NCBI RefSeq assembly: GCF_002920915.1 | Contig: NZ_PQVF01000005.1 | Coordinates: forward strand, 248,001-312,000 | Source: Solitalea longa | GTDB taxonomy: Bacteria > Bacteroidota > Bacteroidia > Sphingobacteriales > Sphingobacteriaceae | Direction of reading: 5' to 3' | Length of the DNA: 64,000 bases | Shown here: piece after piece, positions 8,968 through 19,403 of the stretch | How positions within the stretch are numbered: position 1 is the stretch's first letter | Layout: each line of letters begins with the position of its first letter | Notes under the pieces: generated by a model | What the model saw: only the letters and a program-made list of their open reading frames with translations | Databases searched by the model: none | Told to the model about the DNA's origin: nothing | Made by a program: the position numbers and the translations under genes

Positions 8968-10251
8968 ATGTATCTAATTAATAAACTCTCAAAGGGATCT
9001 CAATTCTCAAGAAATTTTCTGACTTTATTGTCGGGAACAGCCATTTCTCAGGCTATTCCTGTATTAATCAGTCCAATTCTTACCCGTCTATACACTCCTG
9101 ATGATATTGGAATTTTTGCTATCTATTTCAGTACATCGGGCATACTGTCCATCTTAATAACCGGAAGATATGAACTGGCCGTTTTACTTCCCAAAGAAGA
9201 ACATCAGGCTAAACAATTAATATGGTTATCAACCATTTTATCCTTTGCTGTCACTGTGTTATTTGTGGTGATTTTGTTTTTTTTCAAAGAGCCCATTGCA
9301 GGATTATTAAGCCTGAGCAAAACTTCTAATCTTATTTATATACTTCCCTTTTTAACACTTACCACTTCCCTGTTTCAAATTGTAAGTTATTGGCTAAACC
9401 GTAAGAACGATTATACGACCATGGCCCGTGGAAAGGTTTGGCAAAGTGCAGGTATGGCCTTCATTCAAATTGCGTTTAGCTTTTTAGGTGAAATTGCACT
9501 GGTTATGGGGCGCTTAATTGGGCAGATCGCAAGCACCGTTTACAGCCTTCCTCAATTGTTAAAAAGGCAAAACTGGAAAAAGCTAAAATTTAACAAACAG
9601 GAACTGAAAGAAACCGCCATTGAATATGCCGATTTTCCTAAGTATTCAATGCCAAACTCCTTAGTCAATAACATATCAGGCAGCCTCCCCGTTTTTTTAC
9701 TTACCCAATACTTCAGCATTACAGCAACAGGATTATTTTCCTGGGCGAGTCGTATCATTCAGGTGCCTATGAGTATGATTACGATGAGCATGCAACAGGT
9801 GTTTTTTCAGGAAGCATCAAGAATTAATAATGAAGGAAAAAATCTTTACTCACTTGTAATCCGTACCTACAAGAAATTGTTTTTTATTGCAATTGGACCA
9901 TACCTGATATTTGGAATTTTTTCGCCGTTCATTTTTCGGATTGTTTTTGGAGCACAATGGGAAGAAGCAGGAGTTTACACACAATACCTTACTCCATGGC
10001 TGTTTTTGGTATTTTTAAACTCTCCCATCACTTCAATTATTCCGGTATTAAATAAGCAAAAGCAGTACTTGGTCTTTGAGGTTTTAATTTTAATTATACG
10101 TTACATAGCCCTTTTTATAGGCTATAAAGTTTTTCATAGCGTCAACATTTCTATCATACTATACAGCGCTGCAGGATTTTTTTATAGCATATTTTTGTTT
10201 TTCTATCTAATCAACCTTGTTAAAAAACAAGCACCTATTTTGAATAAATGA
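8968..10251 (+). CDS. Oligosaccharide flippase family protein (Wzx-like)
   Basis: This 427-aa polytopic protein has roughly 12 hydrophobic helices. The N terminus (NFLTLLSGTAISQAIPVLIS then PILTRLYTPDDIGIFAIY) is the signature region of the polysaccharide-transporter (PST/Wzx) branch of the MOP superfamily. These proteins flip lipid-linked saccharide repeat units across the inner membrane. The gene is followed 1 bp later by a CapK-like gene, so the two are translationally close. No glycosyltransferases or polymerase lie nearby, which is unusual for a Wzx gene; it may serve a distant locus. Confidence 0.85.
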   Translation: MYLINKLSKGSQFSRNFLTLLSGTAISQAIPVLISPILTRLYTPDDIGIFAIYFSTSGILSILITGRYELAVLLPKEEHQAKQLIWLSTILSFAVTVLFVVILFFFKEPIAGLLSLSKTSNLIYILPFLTLTTSLFQIVSYWLNRKNDYTTMARGKVWQSAGMAFIQIAFSFLGEIALVMGRLIGQIASTVYSLPQLLKRQNWKKLKFNKQELKETAIEYADFPKYSMPNSLVNNISGSLPVFLLTQYFSITATGLFSWASRIIQVPMSMITMSMQQVFFQEASRINNEGKNLYSLVIRTYKKLFFIAIGPYLIFGIFSPFIFRIVFGAQWEEAGVYTQYLTPWLFLVFLNSPITSIIPVLNKQKQYLVFEVLILIIRYIALFIGYKVFHSVNISIILYSAAGFFYSIFLFFYLINLVKKQAPILNK

Positions 10252-10252
10252 A

Positions 10253-11593
10253 ATGAAAACTCCAACAACACTACGTGAAAATTTTTTACGTCTTTGTTAT
10301 AAAACAATTGGACGAAAAGAAATGTCATTGTATGATCAGTTTCTTACAAACCAAAACAAATCATACGATGAGTTAGTTTTTGATCAAAATAAACAGCTCA
10401 AAAAATTAATTGAATTTGCTTATCGAGAAGTTCCATATTACCATAGCCTATTCGATAAAAACGGTGTAAATCCTACCGATATTAAAACCATTGATGATCT
10501 TTACAAGATCCCCGTTTCCACGAAACTTGATATTCGAAATCATATTCATGATCTAAGCCCTAAAAATTTACAAGGGAAATATATAAGTAAAACTACAGGA
10601 GGCTCAACTGGTCTTACATTACGCTACAAGATGAGCATTGATTGTGCTTCAAGAGGAACAGCTTTATTATATCGGGGTTGGGGCCTGGCGGGATATGTGC
10701 CGGGAGATCCGATCAGTTTTTTTGGAGGAGGATCCTTGGTTGCCAAAAAGAGAACTGCATGGTCGAGAATAGGTAATTTTGCGCAAAACATCTATCAAAC
10801 CTCGTGCTATGGCCTTACTGAAGAGGATTTAAATACTTACTTCAATAATTTGAAGCATCAACAACCCATATTCATACGAGGTTATCCTACTTCTATAATG
10901 ATCCTGGCTAAATACATCGATAATCTGGGAGGGTTGGACAAGGTGAGGATTCAACCTATAAAAGGAATATTCTGTACAGCTGAGGTGCTTTTTGATAATC
11001 AGCGCCGGTACATCGAAAAAGTTTTTAGGACCACGGTTTATAACCAATATGGATTAAATGATGGAGGCGTATCTGCTTATGAAAATGGAATTATACCCGG
11101 CTTAATGATCGATACGGAACGCGCTGTAATGGAATGCGTTGATAAATCAGGTAAAAATCAATTGCATCAGGCAGGGAGTATTGTGGCTACCAGTTTATAT
11201 AATTATGCTTTCCCTTTTATTAGGTATGATACTGGAGATATTGGGGAGTTTGATGACAGTTATATTAAAACGGGCGGAAACCGTATGCTGCTTAAACAGT
11301 TGCTCGGCCGCACTACCGAAGTAATGAAGATTAATGGGAAACTGATCTCGGGTATAATGCTAGCAGCCTGTATATCAGAGGTTGATGTTTTAAACTTCCA
11401 GATCATTCATAAAAAAGATGACTCATTAAAGATCATTATTAACCGGGGTGGCGAGTATAATGTTGAACAGGAAAACTTTATACGAAAATCACTTACATCA
11501 AATTTGGGTAACATAAGGATTGATTTTGATTATGATGCCAATTTCGTTGAAGGGGGGAACAAGCATAAATTTATATTAAAAGAAAACGCATAA
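10253..11593 (+). CDS. CapK/phenylacetate-CoA ligase-like adenylate-forming enzyme
   Basis: A 446-aa protein of the PaaK/CapK-like ANL family. SKTTGGSTGLTLRYKM is the P-loop-like AMP-binding motif (about residues 113-128). YNQYGLNDGG corresponds to the family's Y-G-x-x-E region but has Asn-Asp in place of the usual Glu, and FIRYDTGDIGEF is the RYxTGD motif. The family activates carboxylic acids as acyl-adenylates; CapK-type members lie in capsule clusters. It is cotranscribed with the flippase (stop and start separated by one base), so a role in modifying an exported glycan is inferred. Substrate unknown. Confidence 0.8.
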   Translation: MKTPTTLRENFLRLCYKTIGRKEMSLYDQFLTNQNKSYDELVFDQNKQLKKLIEFAYREVPYYHSLFDKNGVNPTDIKTIDDLYKIPVSTKLDIRNHIHDLSPKNLQGKYISKTTGGSTGLTLRYKMSIDCASRGTALLYRGWGLAGYVPGDPISFFGGGSLVAKKRTAWSRIGNFAQNIYQTSCYGLTEEDLNTYFNNLKHQQPIFIRGYPTSIMILAKYIDNLGGLDKVRIQPIKGIFCTAEVLFDNQRRYIEKVFRTTVYNQYGLNDGGVSAYENGIIPGLMIDTERAVMECVDKSGKNQLHQAGSIVATSLYNYAFPFIRYDTGDIGEFDDSYIKTGGNRMLLKQLLGRTTEVMKINGKLISGIMLAACISEVDVLNFQIIHKKDDSLKIIINRGGEYNVEQENFIRKSLTSNLGNIRIDFDYDANFVEGGNKHKFILKENA

Positions 11594-11608
11594 CGATACA
11601 CCCCTATA

Positions 11609-11650
11609 AAACAAAAGCGGCAGAAAAATAATTCTGCCGCTTTGTTTTAT
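11609..11650. terminator. Bidirectional terminator between capK-like gene and sdhB
   Basis: ACAAAAGCGGCAGAA on the left pairs with TTCTGCCGCTTTGTTTT on the right, around AAAATAA. A and T tracts flank the stem, so both convergent transcripts can end here. Confidence 0.8.
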
Positions 11651-11662
11651 TTATAAACGCTA

Positions 11663-12421
11663 TTAGTGAGCAGCTTTTGCTACCAAATAATCTCTGTTCA
11701 TGCGGGCGATATTCTCTAAAGAAATTCCTTTAGGACACTCCACTTCACAAGCTCCGGTATTGGTACAGTTACCAAAACCTTCTTTATCCATTTGCTCAAC
11801 CATGTTTTGAACACGTGAGTAGCGCTCAGGCTGGCCTTGTGGTAATAAGGCTAATTGAGATACCTTAGCTGAAACAAATAACATTGCCGAAGCATTTTTA
11901 CAGGTAGCTACACAAGCACCGCATCCAATACAAGCAGCTGCCTCAAATGATTTGTCGGCATCTTCTTTAGCAATTGGAAGCGCATTAGCATCTTGTGCAT
12001 TACCGGTATTTACTGAAATAAACCCTCCTGCGGCAATGATGCGGTCAAATGCTGAACGGTCAACCACTAAGTCTTTGATTACAGGGAACGCAGTAGCTCT
12101 CCACGGCTCAACAACTACAGTGTCGCCATCTTTAAAAGAGCGCATATGCAGCTGGCAAGTAGTGATGCCTTCTTTTGGGCCATGTGGTCGTCCGTTAATA
12201 AACATCGAACACATACCACAAATACCTTCGCGGCAATCATGGTCGAATGCAATTGGTTCCTGGCCTTTTTCAACCAAGTCTTCATTTAAAACGTCAAACA
12301 TTTCAAGGAAAGACATATCAGGTGATACATTACTTACCGGATAGGTTACCAACTCTCCTTTTTGTTTTTGATTTTTTTGGCGCCAAACTTTCAGCGTCAA
12401 ATTCATATTTCCTTCACTCAT
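11663..12421 (-). CDS. sdhB: Succinate dehydrogenase/fumarate reductase iron-sulfur subunit
   Basis: A 252-aa protein with all three Fe-S clusters recognisable. The [2Fe-2S] site is CREGICGMC (Cys63, 68, 71) plus Cys89. The [4Fe-4S] site is [11 protein letters not shown] (Cys164, 167, 170, 174). The [3Fe-4S] site is [11 protein letters not shown] (Cys219, 225, 229) followed by a P. It relays electrons between the SdhA flavin and the membrane haem protein. It is the last gene of a leftward sdhCAB set. The 88-bp gap to sdhA is occupied by an unusual A-rich inverted repeat. The b558-type complex can run as succinate dehydrogenase or fumarate reductase. Confidence 0.97.
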   Translation of the reverse strand: MSEGNMNLTLKVWRQKNQKQKGELVTYPVSNVSPDMSFLEMFDVLNEDLVEKGQEPIAFDHDCREGICGMCSMFINGRPHGPKEGITTCQLHMRSFKDGDTVVVEPWRATAFPVIKDLVVDRSAFDRIIAAGGFISVNTGNAQDANALPIAKEDADKSFEAAACIGCGACVATCKNASAMLFVSAKVSQLALLPQGQPERYSRVQNMVEQMDKEGFGNCTNTGACEVECPKGISLENIARMNRDYLVAKAAH

Positions 12422-12443
12422 GATTTTGAGTATTTTTTATGAT

Positions 12444-12499
12444 CAAAGAATAAAGAGCAAAGAACAAAGACTTTATCTTTTGTCTTTGCTCTTTGTTCA
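12444..12499. repeat. Intercistronic inverted repeat between sdhA and sdhB
   Basis: AAAGAGCAAAG (12452-12462) and its complement CTTTGCTCTTT (12484-12494) form an 11-bp stem. Both arms are built from short AAAGA-type units (such as AAAGAATAAAGAGCAAAGAA), so several registers can pair. It fills most of the sdhA-sdhB gap and looks like a small dispersed palindromic element rather than a terminator. It could stabilise or trim the mRNA. Confidence 0.6.
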
Positions 12500-12509
12500 G
12501 GGCTATCTA

Positions 12510-14504
12510 TTATTTATAACTACGTTGAGCAATTTTGATGTTCTCGTACTTAAGTTCTTCCTTGTGAAGTTCCCAATTACTTTCAGCTTTATACTCCCAG
12601 GCAGATACGTAAGCGAAGTTTTCATCATCACGCATTGCCTCCCCTTCTTCGGTTTGGTACTCTTCACGGAAATGGCCTCCGCATGACTCATTACGATTTA
12701 ATGCATCCTTACACATTAATTCGCCTAACTCAAGGAAATCAGCCACACGACCCGCTTTTTCCAACTCAGGATTAAGCTCATCAGCAGAACCAGGTACACG
12801 AACATTCTTCCAGAATTCGGCTTTTAACGCCTGAATTTCAGAAATAGCTTCCGCTAAGCCCGCCGCATTTCTGGCCATACCGCATTTATCCCACATAATC
12901 TTACCAAGTTTTTTGTGGAAATAATCTACGGTCTTAGTGCCTTTAATATTCAATAAAGTATCGATCTGAGCCTTTACATTATTCTCTGCCTCAACGAAAG
13001 CAGGATGATCAGTAGAAATGGCTTTTGTACGAATTTCGTTTGAAAGATATGCACCGATTGTATAAGGAATTACAAAATAGCCATCGGCCAAACCTTGCAT
13101 CAATGCAGATGCACCTAAACGGTTTGCACCATGATCAGAGAAATTGGCTTCACCTAATGCATACATACCTGGAACGGTGGTCATCAGGTTATAGTCAACC
13201 CAAACACCTCCCATAGTATAGTGAACCGCAGGATAGATTTGCATTGGTTCATCGTATGGATTTACCCCGGTAATTTGTTCGTACATATCGAACAAGTTTC
13301 CGTATTTCTCTTTAACAACCGCCTTGCCTAATTCAACGATCTTAGCTGCTGAAGCATCAATACCCTGTTTTGTGGCTTCAATTTTACCGTAACGATCAAT
13401 TGCCGCAGCATAATCAAGATAAACCGCCTGTCCAGTGTTATTTACACCAAAACCTGCATCACAACGCTCTTTAGCGGCACGCGATGCAACATCTCGGGGA
13501 ACAAGGTTACCAAAAGCTGGATAACGGCGCTCTAAATAGTAATCGCGGTCATCTTCAGCTATATCATTAGGGCCTTTTTTGCGGGTACGCAAAGCCTCCG
13601 CATCCTCTTGCTTTTTAGGAACCCAGATACGTCCATCGTTACGTAATGATTCCGACATTAGGGTCAGTTTCGATTGATGATCTCCTGAAACTGGAATACA
13701 AGTAGGGTGAATCTGAGTATAACAAGGATTTCCAAAGAAAGCTCCTTTTTTATGCGCTTTCCAGGCAGCAGTAACGTTACACCCCATTGCGTTGGTTGAA
13801 AGGAAGAACACGTTACCGTATCCACCGGTACATAATAACACAGCATGTCCGAAATGACGCTCGAGTTTACCGGTTACCATATCGCGTGCAATGATACCAC
13901 GGGCTTTATCGTCAATGATTACCACGTCCAACATTTCGTGACGGGTATACATTTTAACTGAACCCATACCTACTTGGCGCTGTAAGCCCGAGTAAGCACC
14001 CAGTAACAACTGCTGACCGGTTTGTCCGGCAGCATAGAAAGTACGTTGAACCTGAGTTCCACCAAACGAGCGGTTACTCAACAATCCTCCGTACTCACGG
14101 GCAAAAGGAACACCAGATGCAACACACTGGTCGATGATGTTACCACTTACCTCCGACAAACGATGAACGTTTCCTTCACGGGCACGGTAATCACCTCCTT
14201 TAATAGTATCGTAGAACAAACGGTAAACACTATCACCGTCGTTTTGATAATTCTTAGCTGCATTGATACCACCCTGTGCAGCAATTGAGTGCGCACGGCG
14301 GGCCGAATCCTGGTAGCAGAATACTTTTACTTTGTAACCCATCTCTGCCAATGAAGCAGCAGCTGAGGCACCAGCCAAACCTGATCCAACAACTATAATT
14401 TCAAGGTTACGCTTATTTGCAGGGTTTACCAATGGAACGGTTGAACGGTATTTTTTCCATTTTTCCGCCAATGGTCCTTCAGGTATTTTTGAATCTAAAG
14501 CCAT
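12510..14504 (-). CDS. sdhA: Succinate dehydrogenase/fumarate reductase flavoprotein subunit
   Basis: A 664-aa protein with the N-terminal dinucleotide fold [20 protein letters not shown]. The flavinylation segment is [13 protein letters not shown], where the His carries covalent FAD. The active-site region includes [12 protein letters not shown], and a second FAD stretch reads [20 protein letters not shown]. It oxidises succinate to fumarate, or does the reverse, at the cytoplasmic face of the membrane. The length fits the long form found with single-subunit b558 cytochromes. sdhC ends 14 bp upstream. Confidence 0.97.
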   Translation of the reverse strand: MALDSKIPEGPLAEKWKKYRSTVPLVNPANKRNLEIIVVGSGLAGASAAASLAEMGYKVKVFCYQDSARRAHSIAAQGGINAAKNYQNDGDSVYRLFYDTIKGGDYRAREGNVHRLSEVSGNIIDQCVASGVPFAREYGGLLSNRSFGGTQVQRTFYAAGQTGQQLLLGAYSGLQRQVGMGSVKMYTRHEMLDVVIIDDKARGIIARDMVTGKLERHFGHAVLLCTGGYGNVFFLSTNAMGCNVTAAWKAHKKGAFFGNPCYTQIHPTCIPVSGDHQSKLTLMSESLRNDGRIWVPKKQEDAEALRTRKKGPNDIAEDDRDYYLERRYPAFGNLVPRDVASRAAKERCDAGFGVNNTGQAVYLDYAAAIDRYGKIEATKQGIDASAAKIVELGKAVVKEKYGNLFDMYEQITGVNPYDEPMQIYPAVHYTMGGVWVDYNLMTTVPGMYALGEANFSDHGANRLGASALMQGLADGYFVIPYTIGAYLSNEIRTKAISTDHPAFVEAENNVKAQIDTLLNIKGTKTVDYFHKKLGKIMWDKCGMARNAAGLAEAISEIQALKAEFWKNVRVPGSADELNPELEKAGRVADFLELGELMCKDALNRNESCGGHFREEYQTEEGEAMRDDENFAYVSAWEYKAESNWELHKEELKYENIKIAQRSYK

Positions 14505-14518
14505 ATGATGATCAGTGT

Positions 14519-15208
14519 TTACTTGTTAATAACGAAATGAACATATAAAGGCATCAAAGCGAACAATACAGGAACGATGATAGAGTACCATATTCCAATA
14601 GCTTTAATAGCCGGGGTATATTTGTAATGATTTAATCCTAAGGATTGGAATGCACTTTGGAATCCGTGCATTAAGTGATACGATAACGAGATCATAGCTA
14701 GTACATAAACTGCAACAATGATAGGGTTGCTGAATATGATTTTCATTTGAGCAAACATATCATGAGTGCCGGCCACTGTTCCTTCAGGAATTCCACCCCA
14801 AATGCCAAAACGAGCCTCAACCCAGAAATGACAAAGGTGAATAATTAAGAACATCAATATTAATGTTCCCAATAAACCCATTGATCTTGAATACCATTTG
14901 CTGTTAACATTTGAACCAGATACTGCGTATCCTTCAGGACGGGCCGCCTTATTGGCACGTGTTAATACAACAGATTGAACAATGTGTAAGATGATACCAG
15001 CGAATAGTACAAACTCCATTGATCGGATCAACCAGTTAGTGCCCATAAAATGAGCCGCCGTATTAAATAGCTCACCCGAACTATCTAAGAAAACCATTGC
15101 GTTAACCCCGACGTGCACTATTAAAAATGTGATTAGGAAAATGCCTGTGATGCCCATCACAAACTTTCGCCCCAAGGATGATGTAAAAAAAGATGAAGAA
15201 CTACTCAT
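14519..15208 (-). CDS. sdhC: Succinate dehydrogenase cytochrome b558 subunit
   Basis: A 229-aa integral membrane protein with five predicted helices, matching the single-polypeptide di-haem cytochrome b subunit found in Bacillus/Wolinella/Bacteroidota-type complexes. Candidate axial haem histidines sit in helices near [39 protein letters not shown] and [14 protein letters not shown]. It exchanges electrons with menaquinone. It is the first gene of sdhCAB, with a good -7 box about 27 bp upstream of the start. Confidence 0.95.
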   Translation of the reverse strand: MSSSSSFFTSSLGRKFVMGITGIFLITFLIVHVGVNAMVFLDSSGELFNTAAHFMGTNWLIRSMEFVLFAGIILHIVQSVVLTRANKAARPEGYAVSGSNVNSKWYSRSMGLLGTLILMFLIIHLCHFWVEARFGIWGGIPEGTVAGTHDMFAQMKIIFSNPIIVAVYVLAMISLSYHLMHGFQSAFQSLGLNHYKYTPAIKAIGIWYSIIVPVLFALMPLYVHFVINK

Positions 15209-15234
15209 TTTTACGAGAATTTATTTTTTGCACA

Positions 15235-15242
15235 CAAATGTA
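15235..15242 (-). promoter_or_regulatory. Putative -7 box for sdhCAB
   Basis: Read on the minus strand the bases are TACATTTG, an exact TAnnTTTG match, placed to give a leader of about 20 nt before sdhC. The -33 element is weak (a T-rich run without TTTG). Confidence 0.45.
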
Positions 15243-15339
15243 TCTAAAAATTGAAAAAACGCTTATATCGCAGCTTATTTAGATTCGTTCTATCAGGCTT
15301 TTTCTGAATCCTTAACTCTAAGCACTCTTTACATATCAC

Positions 15340-16692
15340 TTATCCAACACCAAATAACTTAGCGAACAAAAAACCGGCTGAAATACTAACAACCATTTGC
15401 ACCATACCCGGCAGGAGGAAACTATGATTGATAACGAAATTGCCAATTTTGGTCGACCCTGTTTTATCCATATAAATTGCGTTAAGAATTGTAGGGTAAC
15501 CAGGAAGCACAAAAAAACTGTTAACAGCTGGAAACATAGCGATTAATGCCGCAGGAGACAGCCCCAGTGCTAAACCTAAAGGCATCATTGATTTTGTGGT
15601 GGCTCCCTGGCTGAACATTAATATACCCATAACAAATATGGCAACTGCAAACAGCCAATGATGATCGGCCACCGCTGCACCAAGAGATCCAGTGATGATT
15701 TCTTTATTATGATCCATAAACGTAGCTGCCATCCACACAACACCAAAAACCGAAACAAGTGCGCTTGCCATTGAAGTAAACAAACTTGCTTTTACAATTT
15801 TATCGGCGCTTGTTTTTGTTACCAATGCCATAACTGCAGCAGCAGAAAGGGAAATGATTTCGATTATGGTCACCATCTTCAGTGTTCCGTCGGCATTAAC
15901 GTGAAAGTTGGCATTGCCTTCTGCAGTTTTAGGAACCAATTGAGGAAATGAGCCTCCAAGGACAATTATTAAAATTGCCATCGCAAAAATCCCAACTGCG
16001 ATCTTTGCCTTCCTCATATCTTGCTGGCCCGCATTAGCACTTGTCTTCATGTCAATTGCAGCCGCAAATTCCGGGTCCTTCATCTTTTCGAGAAACACAG
16101 GATCATCATTCAACTCCTTTCCATACTTATACATTACCAGCGAGGCAGCAATGCATCCCAAAAAACAGGAGGGAATACAAACAATCATAATGTCGAAAGG
16201 AACGATACCCTTAATTGAAAGTATTGAGGCGAAAGCTGCTGTGCAGGCCGCCATCGGACTTCCGGTTAATGATGCATGACATGCAATTACCGATACACTT
16301 AGTGGCCGTTCAGGACGAACTCGGTTCTTGGCAGCCACATCGGAAATAATTGGAAGCAATGAATAAATCACATGTGATGTTCCCGCAAAGAGACACAATA
16401 CAAAAGAAACCAAAGGTGCTATTAGGGTCACATTTTTAGGATTACTGCGAATTACATTTTCAGCAACACTAACAAGATAGTTCAACCCCCCTACCGCTTC
16501 AAGGGCTGCCGACAAGGTAACGATGCTAAGGATGATAAGCATAATATCACCCGGCGGCTGTGCAGGTTTCATCCCGAAAAACTGAACAAAGATGAACATA
16601 CCCAGCACCCCCATTAAACCCAAACCGATACCTTTCAGGTGCGATCCTATAAGGACCATTGCTAGTAATACTATAAGCTGTAGCCAAATCAT
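15340..16692 (-). CDS. Anaerobic C4-dicarboxylate transporter (Dcu family)
   Basis: A 450-aa membrane protein with about 10-12 helices. It shows the Dcu-type segments LAGTSHVIYSLLPIISDVA and ACHASLTGSPMAACTAA, and ends with a helix reading MVVSISAGFLFAKLF. DcuA/B carriers exchange external fumarate, malate or aspartate for internal succinate. Upstream come asparaginase, aspartase and a porin on the same strand, and downstream the sdh genes, so this carrier links amino-acid uptake with fumarate respiration. A hairpin lies in the 175-bp gap to ansB, so expression may be partly uncoupled from the upstream genes. DcuA versus DcuB cannot be decided here. Confidence 0.9.
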   Translation of the reverse strand: MIWLQLIVLLAMVLIGSHLKGIGLGLMGVLGMFIFVQFFGMKPAQPPGDIMLIILSIVTLSAALEAVGGLNYLVSVAENVIRSNPKNVTLIAPLVSFVLCLFAGTSHVIYSLLPIISDVAAKNRVRPERPLSVSVIACHASLTGSPMAACTAAFASILSIKGIVPFDIMIVCIPSCFLGCIAASLVMYKYGKELNDDPVFLEKMKDPEFAAAIDMKTSANAGQQDMRKAKIAVGIFAMAILIIVLGGSFPQLVPKTAEGNANFHVNADGTLKMVTIIEIISLSAAAVMALVTKTSADKIVKASLFTSMASALVSVFGVVWMAATFMDHNKEIITGSLGAAVADHHWLFAVAIFVMGILMFSQGATTKSMMPLGLALGLSPAALIAMFPAVNSFFVLPGYPTILNAIYMDKTGSTKIGNFVINHSFLLPGMVQMVVSISAGFLFAKLFGVG

Positions 16693-16762
16693 ATTCGGTA
16701 GTTGAAATAAGAAATTACCATTAAATCATTTTTGCTTGCCCATTATTCCCGTCTTATAAATA

Positions 16763-16816
16763 AAAAAGCACATTGGCTTTGGGAACTAAGTCCCAAAATC
16801 GAATGTGCTTTTTGAA
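16763..16816 (-). terminator. Hairpin between ansB and the Dcu carrier gene
   Basis: Outer arms AAAAAGCACATT (16763-16774) and AATGTGCTTTTT (16802-16813) enclose an inner stem TTTGGGA/TCCCAAA. On the minus strand the stem ends in a T run, so it can terminate or attenuate transcription leaving ansB. Confidence 0.75.
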
Positions 16817-16867
16817 TTTCATATAACGTAATACTTGTTGCTTAACCTTACTCGGCCAAAAACCATT

Positions 16868-17926
16868 CTAATATTCAAAGAACATATTCTGAATTTTAGC
16901 CTTATCTGTGGTATTTGTTAATGCTAGCATTAATAAAATACGGGCTTTCTGAGCATTATAATCATCTGATACAAGGGTGCCCAAAGCGGCATCGTCAACT
17001 TCATCATGAAGTGTTACTCGTCCTCCGGGTGTTCTGGTTGCACGCACCACAATAACTCCTTTATCAGTCGCAGCTTTTATAGCATCATAATTCTTCTTAT
17101 TCATATTGCCGTTTCCTACTCCGGTAAATACAACTCCTTTGGCTCCTGCAGAAACAAATGCATTGAGAGCTGTTGGGTCAGCATCGGCATACATATACGC
17201 AACATCAACCCTAGGCAAAGAAGTTAAATTAGATACATCAAATGGTGTGCTTGTGCCCGATTTACGAACCGGGGTGTAATAATATTCAACCTTTTTATCG
17301 TAAATAAGACCTATAGGCCCAAAGTTCGTTGAAAGGAAGGTTTCCAATGAAGTAGAGTTAGTTTTAGTAACCGATTTAGCATCAAATACTCGCTCGTTCA
17401 TTGCCAGTAAAACCCCTCGTCCCTGGCTCTTAGGGTCGGCAGCCACAACAACTGCATCTAATAAATTCTTGGGCCCATCGGCGCTGATAGCTGTTGCAGG
17501 GCGCATTGCACCTACCAACACCACAGGTTTATTATATTTTACCGTTAAATCTAAAAAGTAAGCAGTTTCTTCTTGGGTATCGGTTCCATGGGTGATTACA
17601 ATTGCATCGGCTTCGTTCTTGGCAAAGATCTCATTTATGCGTTTAGCTAATTTGAGCCAAACTTCTACCGACATGTCCTGGCTACCGATAGAGGCCACCT
17701 GCTCGCCGGTTATTTTTGCCAATTTATGTATTTGAGGTACGGCATTTAACAATTCATCAATGGGTAACTTGCCTGCAGTATACGCGGCTCTGTCGGCCGA
17801 AGCTCCCGCGCCGGCGATAGTACCTCCTGTAGCAAGTATTTTAACACGCACATTTTGACCAAATGTTGTACATGAAATGGTTACTGCAATAAGCAATAAA
17901 GTAAATTTTGTGAGAGAGCGTTTCAT
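16868..17926 (-). CDS. ansB: Type II L-asparaginase, periplasmic
   Basis: A 352-aa protein with a signal peptide (residues about 1-23, ending TFGQ). The first catalytic motif LATGGTIAGAG holds Thr36 (equivalent to Thr12 of the mature E. coli type II enzyme), with Tyr49 in the flexible loop. The second motif ITHGTDTQEETA holds Thr114-Asp115, and VLVGAMRPATA contains the next substrate-contact strand. It hydrolyses asparagine to aspartate and ammonia outside the cytoplasm. It lies between aspA (26 bp upstream) and the Dcu carrier, as in fumarate-respiring bacteria that grow on asparagine. Confidence 0.95.
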   Translation of the reverse strand: MKRSLTKFTLLLIAVTISCTTFGQNVRVKILATGGTIAGAGASADRAAYTAGKLPIDELLNAVPQIHKLAKITGEQVASIGSQDMSVEVWLKLAKRINEIFAKNEADAIVITHGTDTQEETAYFLDLTVKYNKPVVLVGAMRPATAISADGPKNLLDAVVVAADPKSQGRGVLLAMNERVFDAKSVTKTNSTSLETFLSTNFGPIGLIYDKKVEYYYTPVRKSGTSTPFDVSNLTSLPRVDVAYMYADADPTALNAFVSAGAKGVVFTGVGNGNMNKKNYDAIKAATDKGVIVVRATRTPGGRVTLHDEVDDAALGTLVSDDYNAQKARILLMLALTNTTDKAKIQNMFFEY

Positions 17927-17952
17927 ATAGATATCTTTTTGAATTAAACCAT

Positions 17953-19362
17953 TTATTCTTTAATAAACTTAGGGTGGATCATATTTTCAATGCTGTAAAT
18001 CTCATCCCATTTTTCCTGGGTGATCAGTTTTCGATCCTTTATAACAATTTCGTGAACAGATTTGCCTGTACTGAGTGCTTCCTTGGCAATTGAAGCTGAT
18101 TCTTCGTAACCTAATATTGGATTCAGCGAAGTAACAATGCCAATACTGTTCATTACAAGATTCTTACATACATCTTCGTTGGCTGTAATTCCATTAATAC
18201 ATTTTGAAATAAGTGTATGAATCGCGTTTGTCATGTATTCCAAAGAAGTAAACAAACTAAAAGCAATCACAGGTTCCATTACATTTAGCTGAAGCTGTCC
18301 GCCTTCGGCAGCAAGTGTAATTGTAACATCAGCACCAATAACATAATAAGCTGTTTGATTGACCACTTCAGGAATTACCGGATTTACCTTTCCGGGCATT
18401 ATGGATGACCCTGGCTGCATTTTAGGCAAATTAATTTCATTTATACCCGTACGCGGACCAGAAGATAAGAGTCGCAGATCATTACAGATTTTAGATATTT
18501 TTATAACACTTCGCTTTAAGGTGCCCGAAATCTGAACATACGCTCCTGTATCTGAAGTTGCCTCAATCAGATCTTCAGCTAACGTAATTGGAATACCCGA
18601 AATGTCTGCAAGATATTTGGTGCATAACTCAGGATACCCGTCAGGGGCATTGATGCGTGTGCCGATTGCTGTGGCCCCCATATTACATTCGCAGATCAGT
18701 TTTTGAGATTCGCGCATACGCTGGATATCCTCTCCAATGGTGGTTGCCCATCCATGAAACTCGCTGCCTAATGTCATGGGAACAGCATCTTGCAGCTGCG
18801 TACGGCCCATTTTCAGCACATTCTTAAACTCGTTTGCTTTTCTTGAAAACGATATTTGTAATGCCTCCAATGATTTTACATAAATATCAATTTTCTTATA
18901 GAGCGCAATTCTAAATGCCGTTGGATAAGCATCATTGGTGGATTGCGAGCAGTTAACATGATTGTTGGGATGCAGATGATCGTAATCGCCCTTCTGATAT
19001 CCCAAATACTCCAGACCAATGTTGGCAATAACCTCGTTTGCATTCATATTACATGAGGTTCCGGCACCCCCCTGAATCAAATCTGAAACAAACTGATCAC
19101 CATACTCCCCTCCAATTAATTTGTCGCTGGCGTAAACTATGGCTTCGGTAACTTTAGCATCTAATACTCCACAATCACGGTTGGCAAGCGCTGCGGCCTT
19201 CTTAACAAAACCAAAGGCCTGAATAAATAATGGTTCCTTAGAAATAGGAATGCCTGTAATACTAAAATTTTCGAGGGCCCTTAAGGTTTGTACTCCGTAA
19301 TAAACTGAGTTGGATATCTCCTTCTCGCCAAGAAAATCATGTTCAATTCGCGTTGATGACAT
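17953..19362 (-). CDS. aspA: Aspartate ammonia-lyase
   Basis: A 469-aa enzyme of the fumarase/aspartase superfamily with the signature GSSIMPGKVNPVIPEVVNQ (flexible SS loop) and the substrate-binding motifs GGAGTSCNMNANEV and VNCSQSTNDAYPTA. It splits aspartate into fumarate and ammonia in the cytoplasm. Length is the usual 465-480. It sits between the porin gene and ansB with short gaps (41 and 26 bp), supporting one operon. Confidence 0.95.
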   Translation of the reverse strand: MSSTRIEHDFLGEKEISNSVYYGVQTLRALENFSITGIPISKEPLFIQAFGFVKKAAALANRDCGVLDAKVTEAIVYASDKLIGGEYGDQFVSDLIQGGAGTSCNMNANEVIANIGLEYLGYQKGDYDHLHPNNHVNCSQSTNDAYPTAFRIALYKKIDIYVKSLEALQISFSRKANEFKNVLKMGRTQLQDAVPMTLGSEFHGWATTIGEDIQRMRESQKLICECNMGATAIGTRINAPDGYPELCTKYLADISGIPITLAEDLIEATSDTGAYVQISGTLKRSVIKISKICNDLRLLSSGPRTGINEINLPKMQPGSSIMPGKVNPVIPEVVNQTAYYVIGADVTITLAAEGGQLQLNVMEPVIAFSLFTSLEYMTNAIHTLISKCINGITANEDVCKNLVMNSIGIVTSLNPILGYEESASIAKEALSTGKSVHEIVIKDRKLITQEKWDEIYSIENMIHPKFIKE

Positions 19363-19403
19363 AGCTATAATTTTTAAAATGATTGGTTTTTAAATACTGT
19401 TTA

